This document shows, piece by piece, positions 8,909-18,117 of a DNA stretch of 64,000 nt (position 1 is the first letter of the stretch; each line of letters opens with the position of its first letter). This DNA comes from Sphingobacterium sp. CZ-2. GTDB taxonomy: Bacteria; Bacteroidota; Bacteroidia; Sphingobacteriales; Sphingobacteriaceae. The notes below the pieces were generated by a model. The model was given only the letters and a program-made list of their open reading frames with translations. It made no database searches and had not been told where the DNA came from. The stretch covers positions 2,976,001 to 3,040,000 of the forward strand of contig NZ_CP038159.1 in the NCBI RefSeq assembly GCF_004526235.1, written 5' to 3'. A program made the translations under genes and the position numbers.

Positions 8909-10162
8909 GTGAAGAAAGTATTTTTAATTTCTCTTTTCTACTGCTGTTTTCAAAGCCTCTGGGCACAGACCTATACCCTGGAGGCATTGGAAAAAGCATT
9001 TCTGGAAAACAATCTATTATTATTGGCCGAAAGGCATGAAATTGATAGGGCAGAGGCTGCCATCATACAAGAGCGACTCTGGAGCAATCCATCACTTACT
9101 ATAGACAATGTTAATCTATGGACCAATTCTACTTTTGAAAAGCAACCTTTATTGATCGGTAATTTCGGCAGAAACCAACAATTTGCCCTTGAATTGGAGC
9201 AATTGATCGAAACCGCCTCAAAAAGAAGAAAGCGCGTAAAAATGAGGGAAAGTGAAAAGCTGAATCAAGAACTGGAATTTGAAGCATTGCTGTTAAGTCT
9301 CAGATCGGAGTTGCGGAAAAATTACAAACAGCTTTTCTATACCAAGAAACAATCGACCATCTTAGCAGAAAGTATTGCTGCATATACGGAATTAAAGCAG
9401 ATCTATGCGAAGCAATCTGAAAAACAGTTGATCCCTGTCGCTTCTTTTTACCGCATCAATAGTGAATTGATCGGTTTACAAAAAGAAGCTTTAGCCTTGA
9501 AGGAGGAGGAGATCGCTTATTTTCATCAAATCGCTGTATTGACACAAATCCCCAATCTGCAATCAGAAGATGTTTATTTTTCGGAGGAACTGCCTTCAAT
9601 ATTCCTAAAGTCAAATGAAGAGATCCTTAGCCTAGCTAAAGAACATAATCTTTCTTTAAGACTGAAAAAGTCGGATATCTCCATTCAGGAAAATGAACTG
9701 GCATTAGCAAAATCCAATAGGGTTCCTGACCTGAATTTCCTGCTTAATTATGAAAGAGGTGGGAATGTTATGCAGAATTTTGTAGGGATTGGATTGAAAA
9801 TGGATATTCCCATATTCAATAGGAATACAGGAAATATACAGGGTGCCAGACATGCCCTACAAAGTTCGCAGAGAATGTATGAAGCAGAAGGGGTGACATT
9901 GGAACATCAGATCCAGTCCATATTACAGAGAATTGCCAACCTAAAGCAAGTTCTAGGAGGAATGGGGCAACCTGCGAAAACTTCAGTTACAGACTTATTA
10001 AGGAAGTTTAGCAATCAGCTGAAGAATCAACAGATTACTTTATTGGAATATTTAGATTTTACCCAATCCTATAGGCAGTCCCAGATTGACCTTTTGGACT
10101 GGGAGGAAGAATACATGGTTTTATTGGAAGAATTAGATTTCTTAATGGGCACAGGACATTAA
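8909..10162 (+). CDS. TolC-family outer membrane efflux protein (CzcC-like)
   Basis: Outer-membrane channel subunit of a tripartite efflux pump, 417 residues. It has an N-terminal signal peptide (MKKVFLISLFYCCFQSLWA, cleaved near 19) and two outer membrane efflux protein repeats rich in long helices (about 25-200 and 220-415), with PDLNFLLNYERGG and FVGIGLKMDIPIFNRNTG as strand-like segments. The start is a GTG at 8909, the first codon that gives a complete signal peptide. It is followed after three bases by the adaptor gene. Relatives in heavy-metal clusters are called CzcC or CusC; the exact metal cannot be read off this subunit. Confidence 0.9.
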   Translation: MKKVFLISLFYCCFQSLWAQTYTLEALEKAFLENNLLLLAERHEIDRAEAAIIQERLWSNPSLTIDNVNLWTNSTFEKQPLLIGNFGRNQQFALELEQLIETASKRRKRVKMRESEKLNQELEFEALLLSLRSELRKNYKQLFYTKKQSTILAESIAAYTELKQIYAKQSEKQLIPVASFYRINSELIGLQKEALALKEEEIAYFHQIAVLTQIPNLQSEDVYFSEELPSIFLKSNEEILSLAKEHNLSLRLKKSDISIQENELALAKSNRVPDLNFLLNYERGGNVMQNFVGIGLKMDIPIFNRNTGNIQGARHALQSSQRMYEAEGVTLEHQIQSILQRIANLKQVLGGMGQPAKTSVTDLLRKFSNQLKNQQITLLEYLDFTQSYRQSQIDLLDWEEEYMVLLEELDFLMGTGH

Positions 10163-10165
10163 TAT

Positions 10166-11266
10166 ATGAGAGCATTAAACATACTATCCACTTTTGGCGT
10201 TCTACTGATTTTTGGTTGCCAAAGTGGGCATGAGGAAAAACAGACAGCAGCACCTATTGAACAGCACTATTGTTTAAATGAGGCATTAAAAGAAAAAACT
10301 CTCATCCAGGCTGTTGCTGAAGAAAATCTCATTGAACAGATTAGTTTGCCAGGCAAGATCGAATATAATGAAAACGATTTGGTGGTATTCAAAAGTCTGT
10401 TATCAGGTCTGGTAAGTGCCGTTAAATTTGAAATGGGAGACCGTGTTGTTAAAGGCCAGGTTTTGGCGGAAATAAAATCGACGGAAATTCAGTCTTTGGT
10501 CCAACAACGGAAATATCAAAAAAGTCAACTATCGCTTTTGCGTGACCAAATAGCTAATAAAAAGCAATTATTGGCTGATGGATTGTTGGCCAAACCGGAA
10601 CTGCTGGAATTGGAGCATGCCTATGATGCCGCTCGGATAGAATTAGATAGGATCGATCAATCTTTGGCTATGTTCAAGGCTGCAGGCGAAGGTTCATTCC
10701 AATTATTGGCACCAAGGACAGGTTATGTTATCCAGAAAAATATTAATGTTGGACAATCCATTCATGCAGAGTCAGAGGCTTTATTTTCCATATCCAATCT
10801 AAATCAGGTTTGGGTAATGGTGAATGTTTTCGCCAGTAACCTGCGGCATATTCAAGTCGGCGATAGGGTTAAGGTCAAGAGTATTGCTTATCCCGATCAG
10901 ATCTATCATGGGAAGATCGATAAGATTTTCAATGTATTCGATGATGATGAACATGTAATGAAAGCCAGGGTGGTATTGGATAATCCCAAGTTAAACCTTA
11001 AACCTGGTTTGAGTGCAGATATTATCATTGATAAACAAATTCCGGGAGAAAAGGCCTATGCCATACCTAACAAGGCTGTGCTGTTTAATAACAATACCAA
11101 TTATATTTTATTGTACCATGATGATTGCCATATAGAAGCAAAACAAGTGGAGGTGGTCTATAGCAATGAAGATTTTAGTTATATCAAAGAAAAATTGGCG
11201 GAAGGCTCCAAAGTGGTCAGTAGCAATGCTCTTTTGATATTTGAAGAAATAAACAATAGGCCATAA
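10166..11266 (+). CDS. Periplasmic adaptor (membrane fusion) lipoprotein of RND pump, CzcB-like
   Basis: Adaptor of 366 residues linking the inner-membrane RND pump to the outer-membrane channel. It starts with a lipoprotein signal (LLIFGC, lipid-bearing Cys18), followed by a barrel-sandwich hybrid half (DLVVFKSLLSGLVSAVKFEMGDRVVKGQ), a helical hairpin (about 110-170), the second lipoyl half (LLAPRTGYVIQKNINVG) and beta-barrel/membrane-proximal domains. A His/Cys-poor N-terminus means no obvious metal-binding extension. Its stop overlaps the start of the RND gene by one base, so the two are coupled. The assignment to the heavy-metal group rests on its RND partner. Confidence 0.9.
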   Translation: MRALNILSTFGVLLIFGCQSGHEEKQTAAPIEQHYCLNEALKEKTLIQAVAEENLIEQISLPGKIEYNENDLVVFKSLLSGLVSAVKFEMGDRVVKGQVLAEIKSTEIQSLVQQRKYQKSQLSLLRDQIANKKQLLADGLLAKPELLELEHAYDAARIELDRIDQSLAMFKAAGEGSFQLLAPRTGYVIQKNINVGQSIHAESEALFSISNLNQVWVMVNVFASNLRHIQVGDRVKVKSIAYPDQIYHGKIDKIFNVFDDDEHVMKARVVLDNPKLNLKPGLSADIIIDKQIPGEKAYAIPNKAVLFNNNTNYILLYHDDCHIEAKQVEVVYSNEDFSYIKEKLAEGSKVVSSNALLIFEEINNRP

Positions 11267-14200
11267 TGAAGAAGTTTGTGCAACATATCGTGACGTTTTC
11301 GTTGCGGAATACCACTTTTATTTTATTTGCGACAATGGCATTATTGTTCGTCGGGATCTATGCCTTAAGGCATACAGCCATTGAGGCCTTTCCAGACGTA
11401 ACGAATACCAGGGCAAGAATCATCACCCAATGGCCGGGGAGAAGTGCCGAAGAGATGGAGAAATTGGTGACCCTGCCAATTTCCAAGGAAATGAACAGCA
11501 TCCCTAAGAAATCAACTATTCGATCCATCAGTCTTTTTGGTCTTTCGGTGGTTACTGTGCAGTTTGAAGATGGGGTGGATGATTTCTATGCCCAACAATA
11601 TGTTTCCAATAAGATTTCGGGGGTCAACCTTCCGGAAGGGACCGAAGTGGAGATTGAGCCCCCTTCGGGTGCAACCGGGGAAATATTCCGTTATATGATC
11701 AAAAGTGATCTTCCGTTAAAGGAGGTTACGGCGATTCAGGATTGGGTGATCGAAAGGGAATTGTTAGCTGTGCCTGGAGTGGCCAATGTGATCAGTTTTG
11801 GAGGTGAAGAAAAGATCTATGAGATTAAAATCAATCCCACGGAATTGAAATCGTTCGATTTGACTCCATTGGATGTGTATGAAGCAGTCTCCAAATCCAA
11901 TATCAATGTTGGTGGGGATGTGATTCAGCAAGGGGATCAAGCCTACGTGGTGCGTGGTGTTGGTCTATTGGATAAGATGGAGGATATTGGCAACATCACA
12001 GTGAAATTGAACGGTTCAACCCCGGTACTGATCAAGAATGTGGCAGAAGTTGTTGTTTCGGGTAAACCTCGCCTGGGAAAGGTGGGTTTCAATGAACAAG
12101 ATGATGTGGTAGAAGGTATCGTCGTGATGTTGCGTGGTGAAAACCCTTCGGAAGTTATTCAACATCTAAAGACCAAGATTGAGGAACTTAATAGCCGTAC
12201 ATTACCTTCGAACGTTCAGATCGAAACCATTGTTGATCGAACTGTTTTAGTCAATAATACGGTAAAAACCGTATCAAAGAATATCGTAGAAGGCGTTCTA
12301 TTGGTGTCTTTGATCGTTTTTATCTTTTTGTATAATTGGAGGTCCACGGTCATTGTGGCATCAGTTATTCCATTGTCATTTCTTTTTGCAATTATAATGC
12401 TGAAGATCCAGGGCCTGCCTGCTAACTTAATTTCTATGGGATCCCTGGACTTCGGCTTATTATTGGAAGGAACATTAGTCATTGTGGAAACTGTTTTTGT
12501 GGCATTGGCTACCATGTCCCATCGGGTTGGGCCAGAACGTTTCGCCAAAATGAGCAAAATGGGGATAATCAAAAAAAGCGCTGGAAGTGTGGCATCCTAT
12601 ATTTTCTTTGCTCTGCTCATTCTTATTGTTGCTTTATTGCCAATTTTCTCTTTCCAAAAGGTGGAAGGAAAAATGTTTACCCCTTTGGCATTTACCTTAG
12701 GCTATGCCTTATTGGGTTCTTTGATACTCAGTCTGACCTATGTGCCGGCCATGTGTAAATTGTTGTTTACTAAAGGGATGAAGGAGCGGGAGAATTTTAT
12801 CAGTCGATTTTTCAACCGGACTATTTATGGCTTATACCGCATGTCCATGAAATACAAAAGATGGACACTTAGTTTATTTTTAGGATTGCTGACCTTGTGT
12901 GGACTGAAATTTCTGAACTACGGTTCGGAATTCCTTCCTCAGCTGAACGAAGGTGCCATCTATATTCGAGCTACCTTGCCAAACAGCGTGAGCTTAGATG
13001 AATCCAGCAAGCTGACCAAAGAGATGAAAATTTTGATGCAGGAAAGTTGTAAGGAAATAGATTTTATTTTAACCCAGACCGGACGTCCAAATGATGGAAC
13101 TGATCCTACGGGATTCTTCAATATTGAATTCAATGTGCAGCTTAAGGAGCCGAAAGATTGGACCCGTAACGTTTCAAAAGAAGATATTATTCAGGAACTA
13201 CGGGATCTGTTGAATGTATATCCAGGTATTACCTTCGGATTTAGTCAGCCGATACGGGATAATGTGGAGGAATATGTTGCAGGAGTGAAGAGTTCATTGG
13301 TGATCAAGATTTTTGGAGATGACCTCTATCGTTTGGAGGATTATGCTACGCAGGTGGCGGAGCAGATCGGCAAGGTTCGAGGCGTCACGGATATCAATGT
13401 TTACAAAAATATTGGTCTTCCGGAATTGAGGATACAATTGCATGATTCTAAAATGGCCAAATACGGTGTGTTTACTTCAGATGTGCAAGCAGTGGTTTCC
13501 ATGACCATCGGAGGTCAGGCGGTGACCAAATTTTATGAAAAGGATAGGCAGTTTGATGTGGTATTGCGTTTCAGCAAGGAATATCGGGATACGCCGCAAA
13601 AAATTGGCAATATCCTGATTCCTACAAGTAGTGGGAAAAGTGTTCCTTTGCAGGAATTGGCTACCATTGGCTATGTTACTGGTCCTGCTTTTATCTATAG
13701 AGAAGGGAATAGCCGGTACATAGGCGTTGGATTCAGTATTGCGGGGAGAGATTTGGGAAGTACGATCGAGGAAGCCAGGGCATTGGTTGATAAAGAGGTG
13801 AAGCTGCCCAAGGAGAATTATATGGAATGGGCAGGGGAATTTGAGAGTAAAGAACGTGCAACGAAACAATTGATGACGGTTATTCCGATTTCATTGGCCT
13901 TGATCTTACTGCTGTTGTACAGTAATTTCGGCAACATGAAAGATACCATTATCGCTGCAATCACTATTCCATTTGCTTTTATTGGTGGTTTTCTATCCTT
14001 ATGGGCAACGGGGACTGTTTTTGGTATTTCGGCTGGTATTGGGCTCATCATCCTGTTCGGTGTGAATACCATCAACGGTATTATACTGATTGCGGTAATG
14101 CGCGAAAACATGAAGAAAATGAAGCTGATGGAGGCGATTCAAGAAGGGGTAAAAAGTAGGATCCGTTCCATTGTGATGATTGCATTAATGGGTGCTGTAG

Positions 14201-14361
14201 GTCTATTACCTGCTGCCATGTCTACGGGAATGGGGTCTGAAATCCAGAAGCCACTTGCTATTATGATCGTAGGTGGGCTGTTGATCTGTTTGCTGTTGTC
14301 CTTTGCAGTACTACCGGTATTGTTTTATTATGCCTATAAGGATAGCAAAAACAGGCAATAA
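11266..14361 (+). CDS. Heavy-metal efflux RND transporter, CzcA/CusA family
   Basis: Inner-membrane proton-driven pump of 1031 residues with the 12-helix RND layout: TM1 at about 15-33, a large periplasmic loop, TM2-6 at about 340-500, a fused second half with TM7 near 530, and TM8-12 at about 865-1020. Family marks include AFPDVTNTRARIITQWPGRSAEEMEKLVTLPI and the TM4 motif. In CzcA, Asp402, Asp408 and Glu415 form the proton/metal relay; here the aligned residues are Asp395, Glu401 and Glu408 (DFGLLLEGTLVIVE), so the central Asp is replaced by Glu. It is the last gene of regulator-kinase-TolC-adaptor-pump. The substrate is probably a divalent cation (Co/Zn/Cd/Ni), but this is inference. Confidence 0.93.
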   Translation: MKKFVQHIVTFSLRNTTFILFATMALLFVGIYALRHTAIEAFPDVTNTRARIITQWPGRSAEEMEKLVTLPISKEMNSIPKKSTIRSISLFGLSVVTVQFEDGVDDFYAQQYVSNKISGVNLPEGTEVEIEPPSGATGEIFRYMIKSDLPLKEVTAIQDWVIERELLAVPGVANVISFGGEEKIYEIKINPTELKSFDLTPLDVYEAVSKSNINVGGDVIQQGDQAYVVRGVGLLDKMEDIGNITVKLNGSTPVLIKNVAEVVVSGKPRLGKVGFNEQDDVVEGIVVMLRGENPSEVIQHLKTKIEELNSRTLPSNVQIETIVDRTVLVNNTVKTVSKNIVEGVLLVSLIVFIFLYNWRSTVIVASVIPLSFLFAIIMLKIQGLPANLISMGSLDFGLLLEGTLVIVETVFVALATMSHRVGPERFAKMSKMGIIKKSAGSVASYIFFALLILIVALLPIFSFQKVEGKMFTPLAFTLGYALLGSLILSLTYVPAMCKLLFTKGMKERENFISRFFNRTIYGLYRMSMKYKRWTLSLFLGLLTLCGLKFLNYGSEFLPQLNEGAIYIRATLPNSVSLDESSKLTKEMKILMQESCKEIDFILTQTGRPNDGTDPTGFFNIEFNVQLKEPKDWTRNVSKEDIIQELRDLLNVYPGITFGFSQPIRDNVEEYVAGVKSSLVIKIFGDDLYRLEDYATQVAEQIGKVRGVTDINVYKNIGLPELRIQLHDSKMAKYGVFTSDVQAVVSMTIGGQAVTKFYEKDRQFDVVLRFSKEYRDTPQKIGNILIPTSSGKSVPLQELATIGYVTGPAFIYREGNSRYIGVGFSIAGRDLGSTIEEARALVDKEVKLPKENYMEWAGEFESKERATKQLMTVIPISLALILLLLYSNFGNMKDTIIAAITIPFAFIGGFLSLWATGTVFGISAGIGLIILFGVNTINGIILIAVMRENMKKMKLMEAIQEGVKSRIRSIVMIALMGAVGLLPAAMSTGMGSEIQKPLAIMIVGGLLICLLLSFAVLPVLFYYAYKDSKNRQ

Positions 14362-14365
14362 TCCT

Positions 14366-14373
14366 TACCTTTG
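14366..14373 (+). promoter_or_regulatory. -7 promoter box (TACCTTTG) four bases before an ATG
   Basis: Exact TAnnTTTG match directly after the RND stop codon. The next start codon (14378) is four bases downstream, so the mRNA is probably leaderless. Confidence 0.5.
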
Positions 14374-14377
14374 CGCT

Positions 14378-14896
14378 ATGAACAAAAAGGATAAAAAGAC
14401 TTTGCAAAAACCTAAATTTTCAAGACCGGTTGAAAAGCATTTTTATGAACTGGATCAGGCATATGGTACATCCAATTTAGGTTTCATAGCCTTGTTTTTA
14501 ACCTTGTCATTTTTCGGGATTATGGGGTTGATCTGGATGATTCCATTTCCGCAACTTGCTTTTTTGGTTAAAATGAATGCCCATACCTTCTTGAACTGGG
14601 GATCATTTTTCATTGCCATTGTCATCTATTGCTACCTGAAATTGGCGCCAACCTTATCTTATGCTGTTTTGTTCTGCATTGGTATCATGAGTTTCTTCAT
14701 TGTACAATTGGAATATGTGGAAAGAGATGGTGGACCGACAGTGGTTTTGGTATGTAGTATCCTTGCTTTGATTGGTTTGATAGGCTTATTCCTTGTTTCA
14801 AAAAAGAGTGGTAAAGGTAATTTTGTCCAACTTTTAACAATTGGTCCGATCTGGTTATGGTCTAAAGTATTTGACCGTTTGAAGTGGAAATATTAA
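14378..14896 (+). CDS. Unknown four-helix membrane protein
   Basis: Hypothetical inner-membrane protein of 172 residues; I do not recognise a family. A basic cytosolic N-terminus (MNKKDKKTLQKPKFSRPVEKHFYELD) is followed by four hydrophobic segments at about 32-55, 64-84, 88-108 and 118-138. The C-terminus (KSGKGNFVQLLTIGPIWLWSKVFDRLKWKY) is basic. The ATG at 14378 is preferred over an upstream in-frame ATG at 14303, which lies inside the RND gene, because a TACCTTTG promoter box sits four bases before it. It is followed by a LURP-one-like gene 59 bases on. It may not be related to the metal pump, since it has its own promoter. Confidence 0.7.
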   Translation: MNKKDKKTLQKPKFSRPVEKHFYELDQAYGTSNLGFIALFLTLSFFGIMGLIWMIPFPQLAFLVKMNAHTFLNWGSFFIAIVIYCYLKLAPTLSYAVLFCIGIMSFFIVQLEYVERDGGPTVVLVCSILALIGLIGLFLVSKKSGKGNFVQLLTIGPIWLWSKVFDRLKWKY

Positions 14897-14955
14897 TACG
14901 TAGCTTCTATAAATCCTTTTTAAAAAATTATTACTTTTAGATCTTATACTTATTT

Positions 14956-15549
14956 ATGAAAGATCTAAAATATCCTTTACATTTTCAATTTAAAGTAACC
15001 AGTTTTGCCAATGATTTTGTGGCAAAAGATGCCGAAGGTAGAACTATTTTCTACGTAAGGGAGAAGATTTTCTCTTGGCGTGACCATATCATGGTTTATC
15101 GCGATGAATCCAAATCGGAATTGGTTTATGAGCTTATCTCCAATAAATTAATTGATTTTCAACAGTCATTTACCATCAAGAATGCAGAAGGTAAAGTGGT
15201 GGGAAAAGCCAGACGTAAAACGATTAGATCCTTATGGAGGTCCACCTTCAACCTGATGGATGCAGAAGATGTACATGATCATACCATTAAAGAAAAAAAT
15301 CCTTGGACTAAGTTCTGGGACGGGCTTTTCGGTGAGCTGCCAATAATCGGCATGTTATCCGGATATATTTTCAATCCTTCCTATATCTTACGGAATGATC
15401 TGGATGAACCCATGTTTGAGATCCGTAAGGAACCTTCTTTTTTCGGTAGAAAATTCTCAGTCGTGAAAATTACGGATAAAGAGGTGGATGAGGAACGATT
15501 TGTGCTCAGTTTGATGTTGATGGTGTTGATGGAAAGGAGCAACGGATAA
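14956..15549 (+). CDS. LURP-one/Tubby-C-terminal-like protein
   Basis: Protein of 197 residues with the repeated antiparallel-strand pattern of the LURP-one-related (Tubby C-terminal-like) fold. Short strands such as FQFKVTSFANDFVAKDAEGRTIFYV, AEGKVVGKARRK and DEPMFEIRKEPSFF follow the family's 'default, actual, modified' pattern of residue properties, and a hydrophobic central helix at about 118-130 is followed by a C-terminal hydrophobic helix (RFVLSLMLMVLMERS). Such proteins are often membrane-tethered and bind lipids, but no function is assigned in Bacteroidota. No signal peptide is visible. It ends before a strong two-way terminator shared with the convergent acetyltransferase gene. Confidence 0.65.
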   Translation: MKDLKYPLHFQFKVTSFANDFVAKDAEGRTIFYVREKIFSWRDHIMVYRDESKSELVYELISNKLIDFQQSFTIKNAEGKVVGKARRKTIRSLWRSTFNLMDAEDVHDHTIKEKNPWTKFWDGLFGELPIIGMLSGYIFNPSYILRNDLDEPMFEIRKEPSFFGRKFSVVKITDKEVDEERFVLSLMLMVLMERSNG

Positions 15550-15566
15550 TTAAATTCGAAGGATAT

Positions 15567-15604
15567 AAAAAAGGGGCAATGTTTTAGTCATTGCCCCTTT
15601 TTTT
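15567..15604. terminator. Bidirectional terminator between convergent genes
   Basis: Near-perfect hairpin: A-tract plus GGGGCAATG (15573-15581), loop TTTTAGT, CATTGCCCC (about 15589-15597), then a T-run. U-runs occur on both strands, so it can end both the LURP-one-like transcript and the minus-strand GNAT operon. Confidence 0.9.
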
Positions 15605-16103
15605 ATTTTTTTATGGAATATTCCAGTTGTATTCCTGAATGATCTGGTGCAGGATATTCCTTGATAAATTGGGCATTGATTTTTTCCAAGGCTTTTTGAG
15701 ATCGGAGATTTCCTTTTCTGACATGGAAAAATACTTCATCTAATGATTCAAAAGCAAAATTCAACATCAATTGTTTAATGGATTGGTTGTATTTACCACC
15801 CCAATAGTTTTTCGCTAAGAACGTATAACCGATGGCAACCGATTTTTGGTCCGCGTTATAATCGTAAAAGGAAGTTCCGCCTATAACACGTTCTGTCTCA
15901 TTATCCACAATGAGATAGGCAATATCATTCTGTAGAAGCTTTTGAAAGTATTTCGTGAACCCAAGAGGGGTATAGCGCATATTATCAGGATGTTGTTCCC
16001 AAATTTCGGGGTCAGATGCTGCTGCGTATAGCCATTCGAAATCTTCTTTGATCAGCGGGATCAATTTGACTAAATCATTGCTTAAAGTCTTTCTTTCCAA
16101 CAT
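15603..16103 (-). CDS. GNAT-family N-acetyltransferase, RimJ/RimL-like
   Basis: Acetyl-CoA-dependent acetyltransferase of 166 residues of the Acetyltransf_3 group. Visible: LVKLIPLIKEDFEWLYAAASDPEIWEQHP at the N-terminus, a GGTSFYDYN strand (about 73-82), SVAIGYTFLAKNYWGGKYNQSIKQLML (CoA-binding V/A region, about 88-114) and HVRKGNLRSQKALEKINAQF near the end, typical of RimJ/RimL-like enzymes that modify N-termini or small amines. The substrate is unknown. It is the last gene of a minus-strand group: aminotransferase, tyrA, this gene, with four bases between it and tyrA. No functional tie to aromatic amino acids is evident. Confidence 0.85.
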   Translation of the reverse strand: MLERKTLSNDLVKLIPLIKEDFEWLYAAASDPEIWEQHPDNMRYTPLGFTKYFQKLLQNDIAYLIVDNETERVIGGTSFYDYNADQKSVAIGYTFLAKNYWGGKYNQSIKQLMLNFAFESLDEVFFHVRKGNLRSQKALEKINAQFIKEYPAPDHSGIQLEYSIKK

Positions 16104-16107
16104 AAAA

Positions 16108-16947
16108 CTATTTGATTATGCGTTTGATTTTATTTGATTTCTTGATCCATTTATGCACAGCATCATAATCCTCGCTTTCAATTTTATCATAGATATGCTG
16201 CAGTTGTTTGATGTGCTCCTCCAGTACCTCCAGCACATTGCTGCGGTTCTGTTTAAAAATGGGAGTCCACATATCGGGAGAAGATTTGGCCAAACGTACG
16301 GTGGATTGAAAACCTGAACCTGCCAATTCAAAGATTCTTCCTTGGGATTTTTCTTTTTCTAGGACAGTCAAGGCTAAAGCAAAGGAAGTCAAATGGGAGA
16401 TATGGGATACATAGGCCGTATGCATATCATGCTCATCGGCCGTCATGAAGGATGTTTTCATCTCCAACTGTTCCGTAATGCTGTCTGCCAATTCAAAGGC
16501 ATCCTCATCCGATTTAAAAGCCTCCACATAGACCATCATTTTATCCTTGAACAGATTTGGAATGGCCGCTTCTGGACCGGAATATTCCGTTCCAGCCATT
16601 GGGTGTGCTGCTACATAACGACCGCGGTTCGGATGATCACTGATCAGATTCAGGATATTGGTCTTCGTGGAGCCCATATCAATGATAACCTGATCCGTCA
16701 CCTTATCCAAAATCTGGGGGAGGAGCACCATGATGGCATCCACAGGAATGGTCAATATGATGACTTTACAATTAGCTAATGCATCTTCCAACGATCGGAA
16801 TTCATCCACCAGCCCTAATTGTAATGCTTTTTTCTGATTGGTTTCGCTTTTATCTACCCCGATGAGGTTTTCACAAAACTGGGTTTCTTTTAGTCGGATG
16901 CCTATGGAACCTCCAATTAGACCAACTCCGACAATTGCTATATTCAT
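16108..16947 (-). CDS. tyrA: Prephenate dehydrogenase
   Basis: Converts prephenate to 4-hydroxyphenylpyruvate with NAD(P), the committed step of tyrosine synthesis, in the cytosol. The 279 residues comprise a Rossmann nucleotide-binding domain with IVGVGLIGGSIGIRL at about 4-18, the DMGSTK strand near 91-96, the catalytic-region signature HPMAGTEYSGPEAA at about 115-128 and the helical dimerisation domain with HTAYVSHISHLTSFALAL. There is no fused chorismate mutase and no ACT domain, so this is the short monofunctional form. It lies three bases after the aminotransferase gene, which fits the next step of the pathway. Confidence 0.93.
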   Translation of the reverse strand: MNIAIVGVGLIGGSIGIRLKETQFCENLIGVDKSETNQKKALQLGLVDEFRSLEDALANCKVIILTIPVDAIMVLLPQILDKVTDQVIIDMGSTKTNILNLISDHPNRGRYVAAHPMAGTEYSGPEAAIPNLFKDKMMVYVEAFKSDEDAFELADSITEQLEMKTSFMTADEHDMHTAYVSHISHLTSFALALTVLEKEKSQGRIFELAGSGFQSTVRLAKSSPDMWTPIFKQNRSNVLEVLEEHIKQLQHIYDKIESEDYDAVHKWIKKSNKIKRIIK

Positions 16948-16950
16948 TAT

Positions 16951-18117
16951 TTATAATCCTAAAGATTCTTTTATTCTATTAATTGCCAATTCGTAAACAG
17001 CTGTTTGTGCACATAAGCTGATACGGATATATTGTTCTCCGGCAGATCCGAAGATGCCTCCAGGTGTTATAAAAACATGGGCTTTATAAAGGATTTCATC
17101 CGCCAATTGATAAGAATCCTGATAAGTTGCTGGTATTTTCGCCCAAACAAACAAACCTACCTGATTTGGGTCGTATTTGCAATTCAATAAATCCATTAGT
17201 TCGAATACTTTAACCCTTCGCAGCTTATATTCTTCGTTAAGTTGGGTGTACCAAGATTTATCTAGGCTCAGGGCTTTTGCAGCGGCCATCTGTAATGGAT
17301 AGAACGTTCCTGAATCCATATTGCTCTTGAAACGCAGGATTTCTCCAATGCGCTGTTCATTGGCGATCAACATACCGATTCGCCATCCGGCCATATTAGA
17401 GGATTTGCTCAAGGAATTGAGCTCGATGGCTGTTTCCATCGCGCCTTCCACCGCCATGATACTCTGTGGATGTTCATTAAGGATGAAACTGTAAGGATTA
17501 TCATGGCAGATCAGGATGTTGTGCTTTTTACCAAAAGCAATGATTCTTTCGAAAAAAATGCTGTTTGCTAAGGTTCCTGTTGGCATGTGTGGGTAATTGA
17601 TCCACATCAGTTTTACATCTTGCAGATCCGATTGTTCCAATTCTTCCAGATCAGGCAGCCAATAATTATCAGCGGATAGTTGGTAAGGTTCGATGGTTGC
17701 TCCGGAAATACGTACTGCACTGGCATACGCAGGGTAACCAGGATTGGGGATCAATGCCTTATCACCTTCTTGAAGATAGGTCATACAGATATGGACAATC
17801 CCTTCTTTAGATCCGATCAACGGTAGGATTTCGGTATTTGGATTTAGCTCAACTTGATAATATCGACGATACCAATCAGTCATGGCTTGTCTTAGGACGG
17901 GGATGCCTTTGTAACTTTGATAGCCATGTGTGTTTGGTAATGCGGCCTGCTCCTGAAGGGTTTTGATCACTTCTGGATGTGGAGGTAGGTCCGGACTTCC
18001 GATACCTAGGTTGATGACCTGGGCACCGTTCTTGTTCATTTCATCGATCTCTCTCAACTTCTTCGAAAAGTAATATTCTTCCGTAAGTTGAAGTCGTTTT
18101 GCTACTTCAATTTCCAT
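16951..18117 (-). CDS. PLP-dependent class I/II aminotransferase, probably aromatic
   Basis: Fold-type I aminotransferase of 388 residues. Visible: the N-terminal INLGIGSPDLPPHP, YQSYKGIPVLRQAM, NPGYPAYASAVRISGA, NYPHMPTGT, CHDNPYSFI and the PLP-lysine segment SLSKSSNMAGWRIGM (Lys at about 236). The ending YIRISLC contains the carboxylate-binding Arg. This pattern resembles LL-diaminopimelate and aspartate/aromatic aminotransferases. Its position three bases upstream of tyrA suggests that it makes tyrosine or phenylalanine from the keto acids; in many Bacteroidota this pair is joined by pheA and an aroF-type gene, which are absent here. Exact specificity cannot be settled from sequence alone. 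Confidence 0.85.
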   Translation of the reverse strand: MEIEVAKRLQLTEEYYFSKKLREIDEMNKNGAQVINLGIGSPDLPPHPEVIKTLQEQAALPNTHGYQSYKGIPVLRQAMTDWYRRYYQVELNPNTEILPLIGSKEGIVHICMTYLQEGDKALIPNPGYPAYASAVRISGATIEPYQLSADNYWLPDLEELEQSDLQDVKLMWINYPHMPTGTLANSIFFERIIAFGKKHNILICHDNPYSFILNEHPQSIMAVEGAMETAIELNSLSKSSNMAGWRIGMLIANEQRIGEILRFKSNMDSGTFYPLQMAAAKALSLDKSWYTQLNEEYKLRRVKVFELMDLLNCKYDPNQVGLFVWAKIPATYQDSYQLADEILYKAHVFITPGGIFGSAGEQYIRISLCAQTAVYELAINRIKESLGL

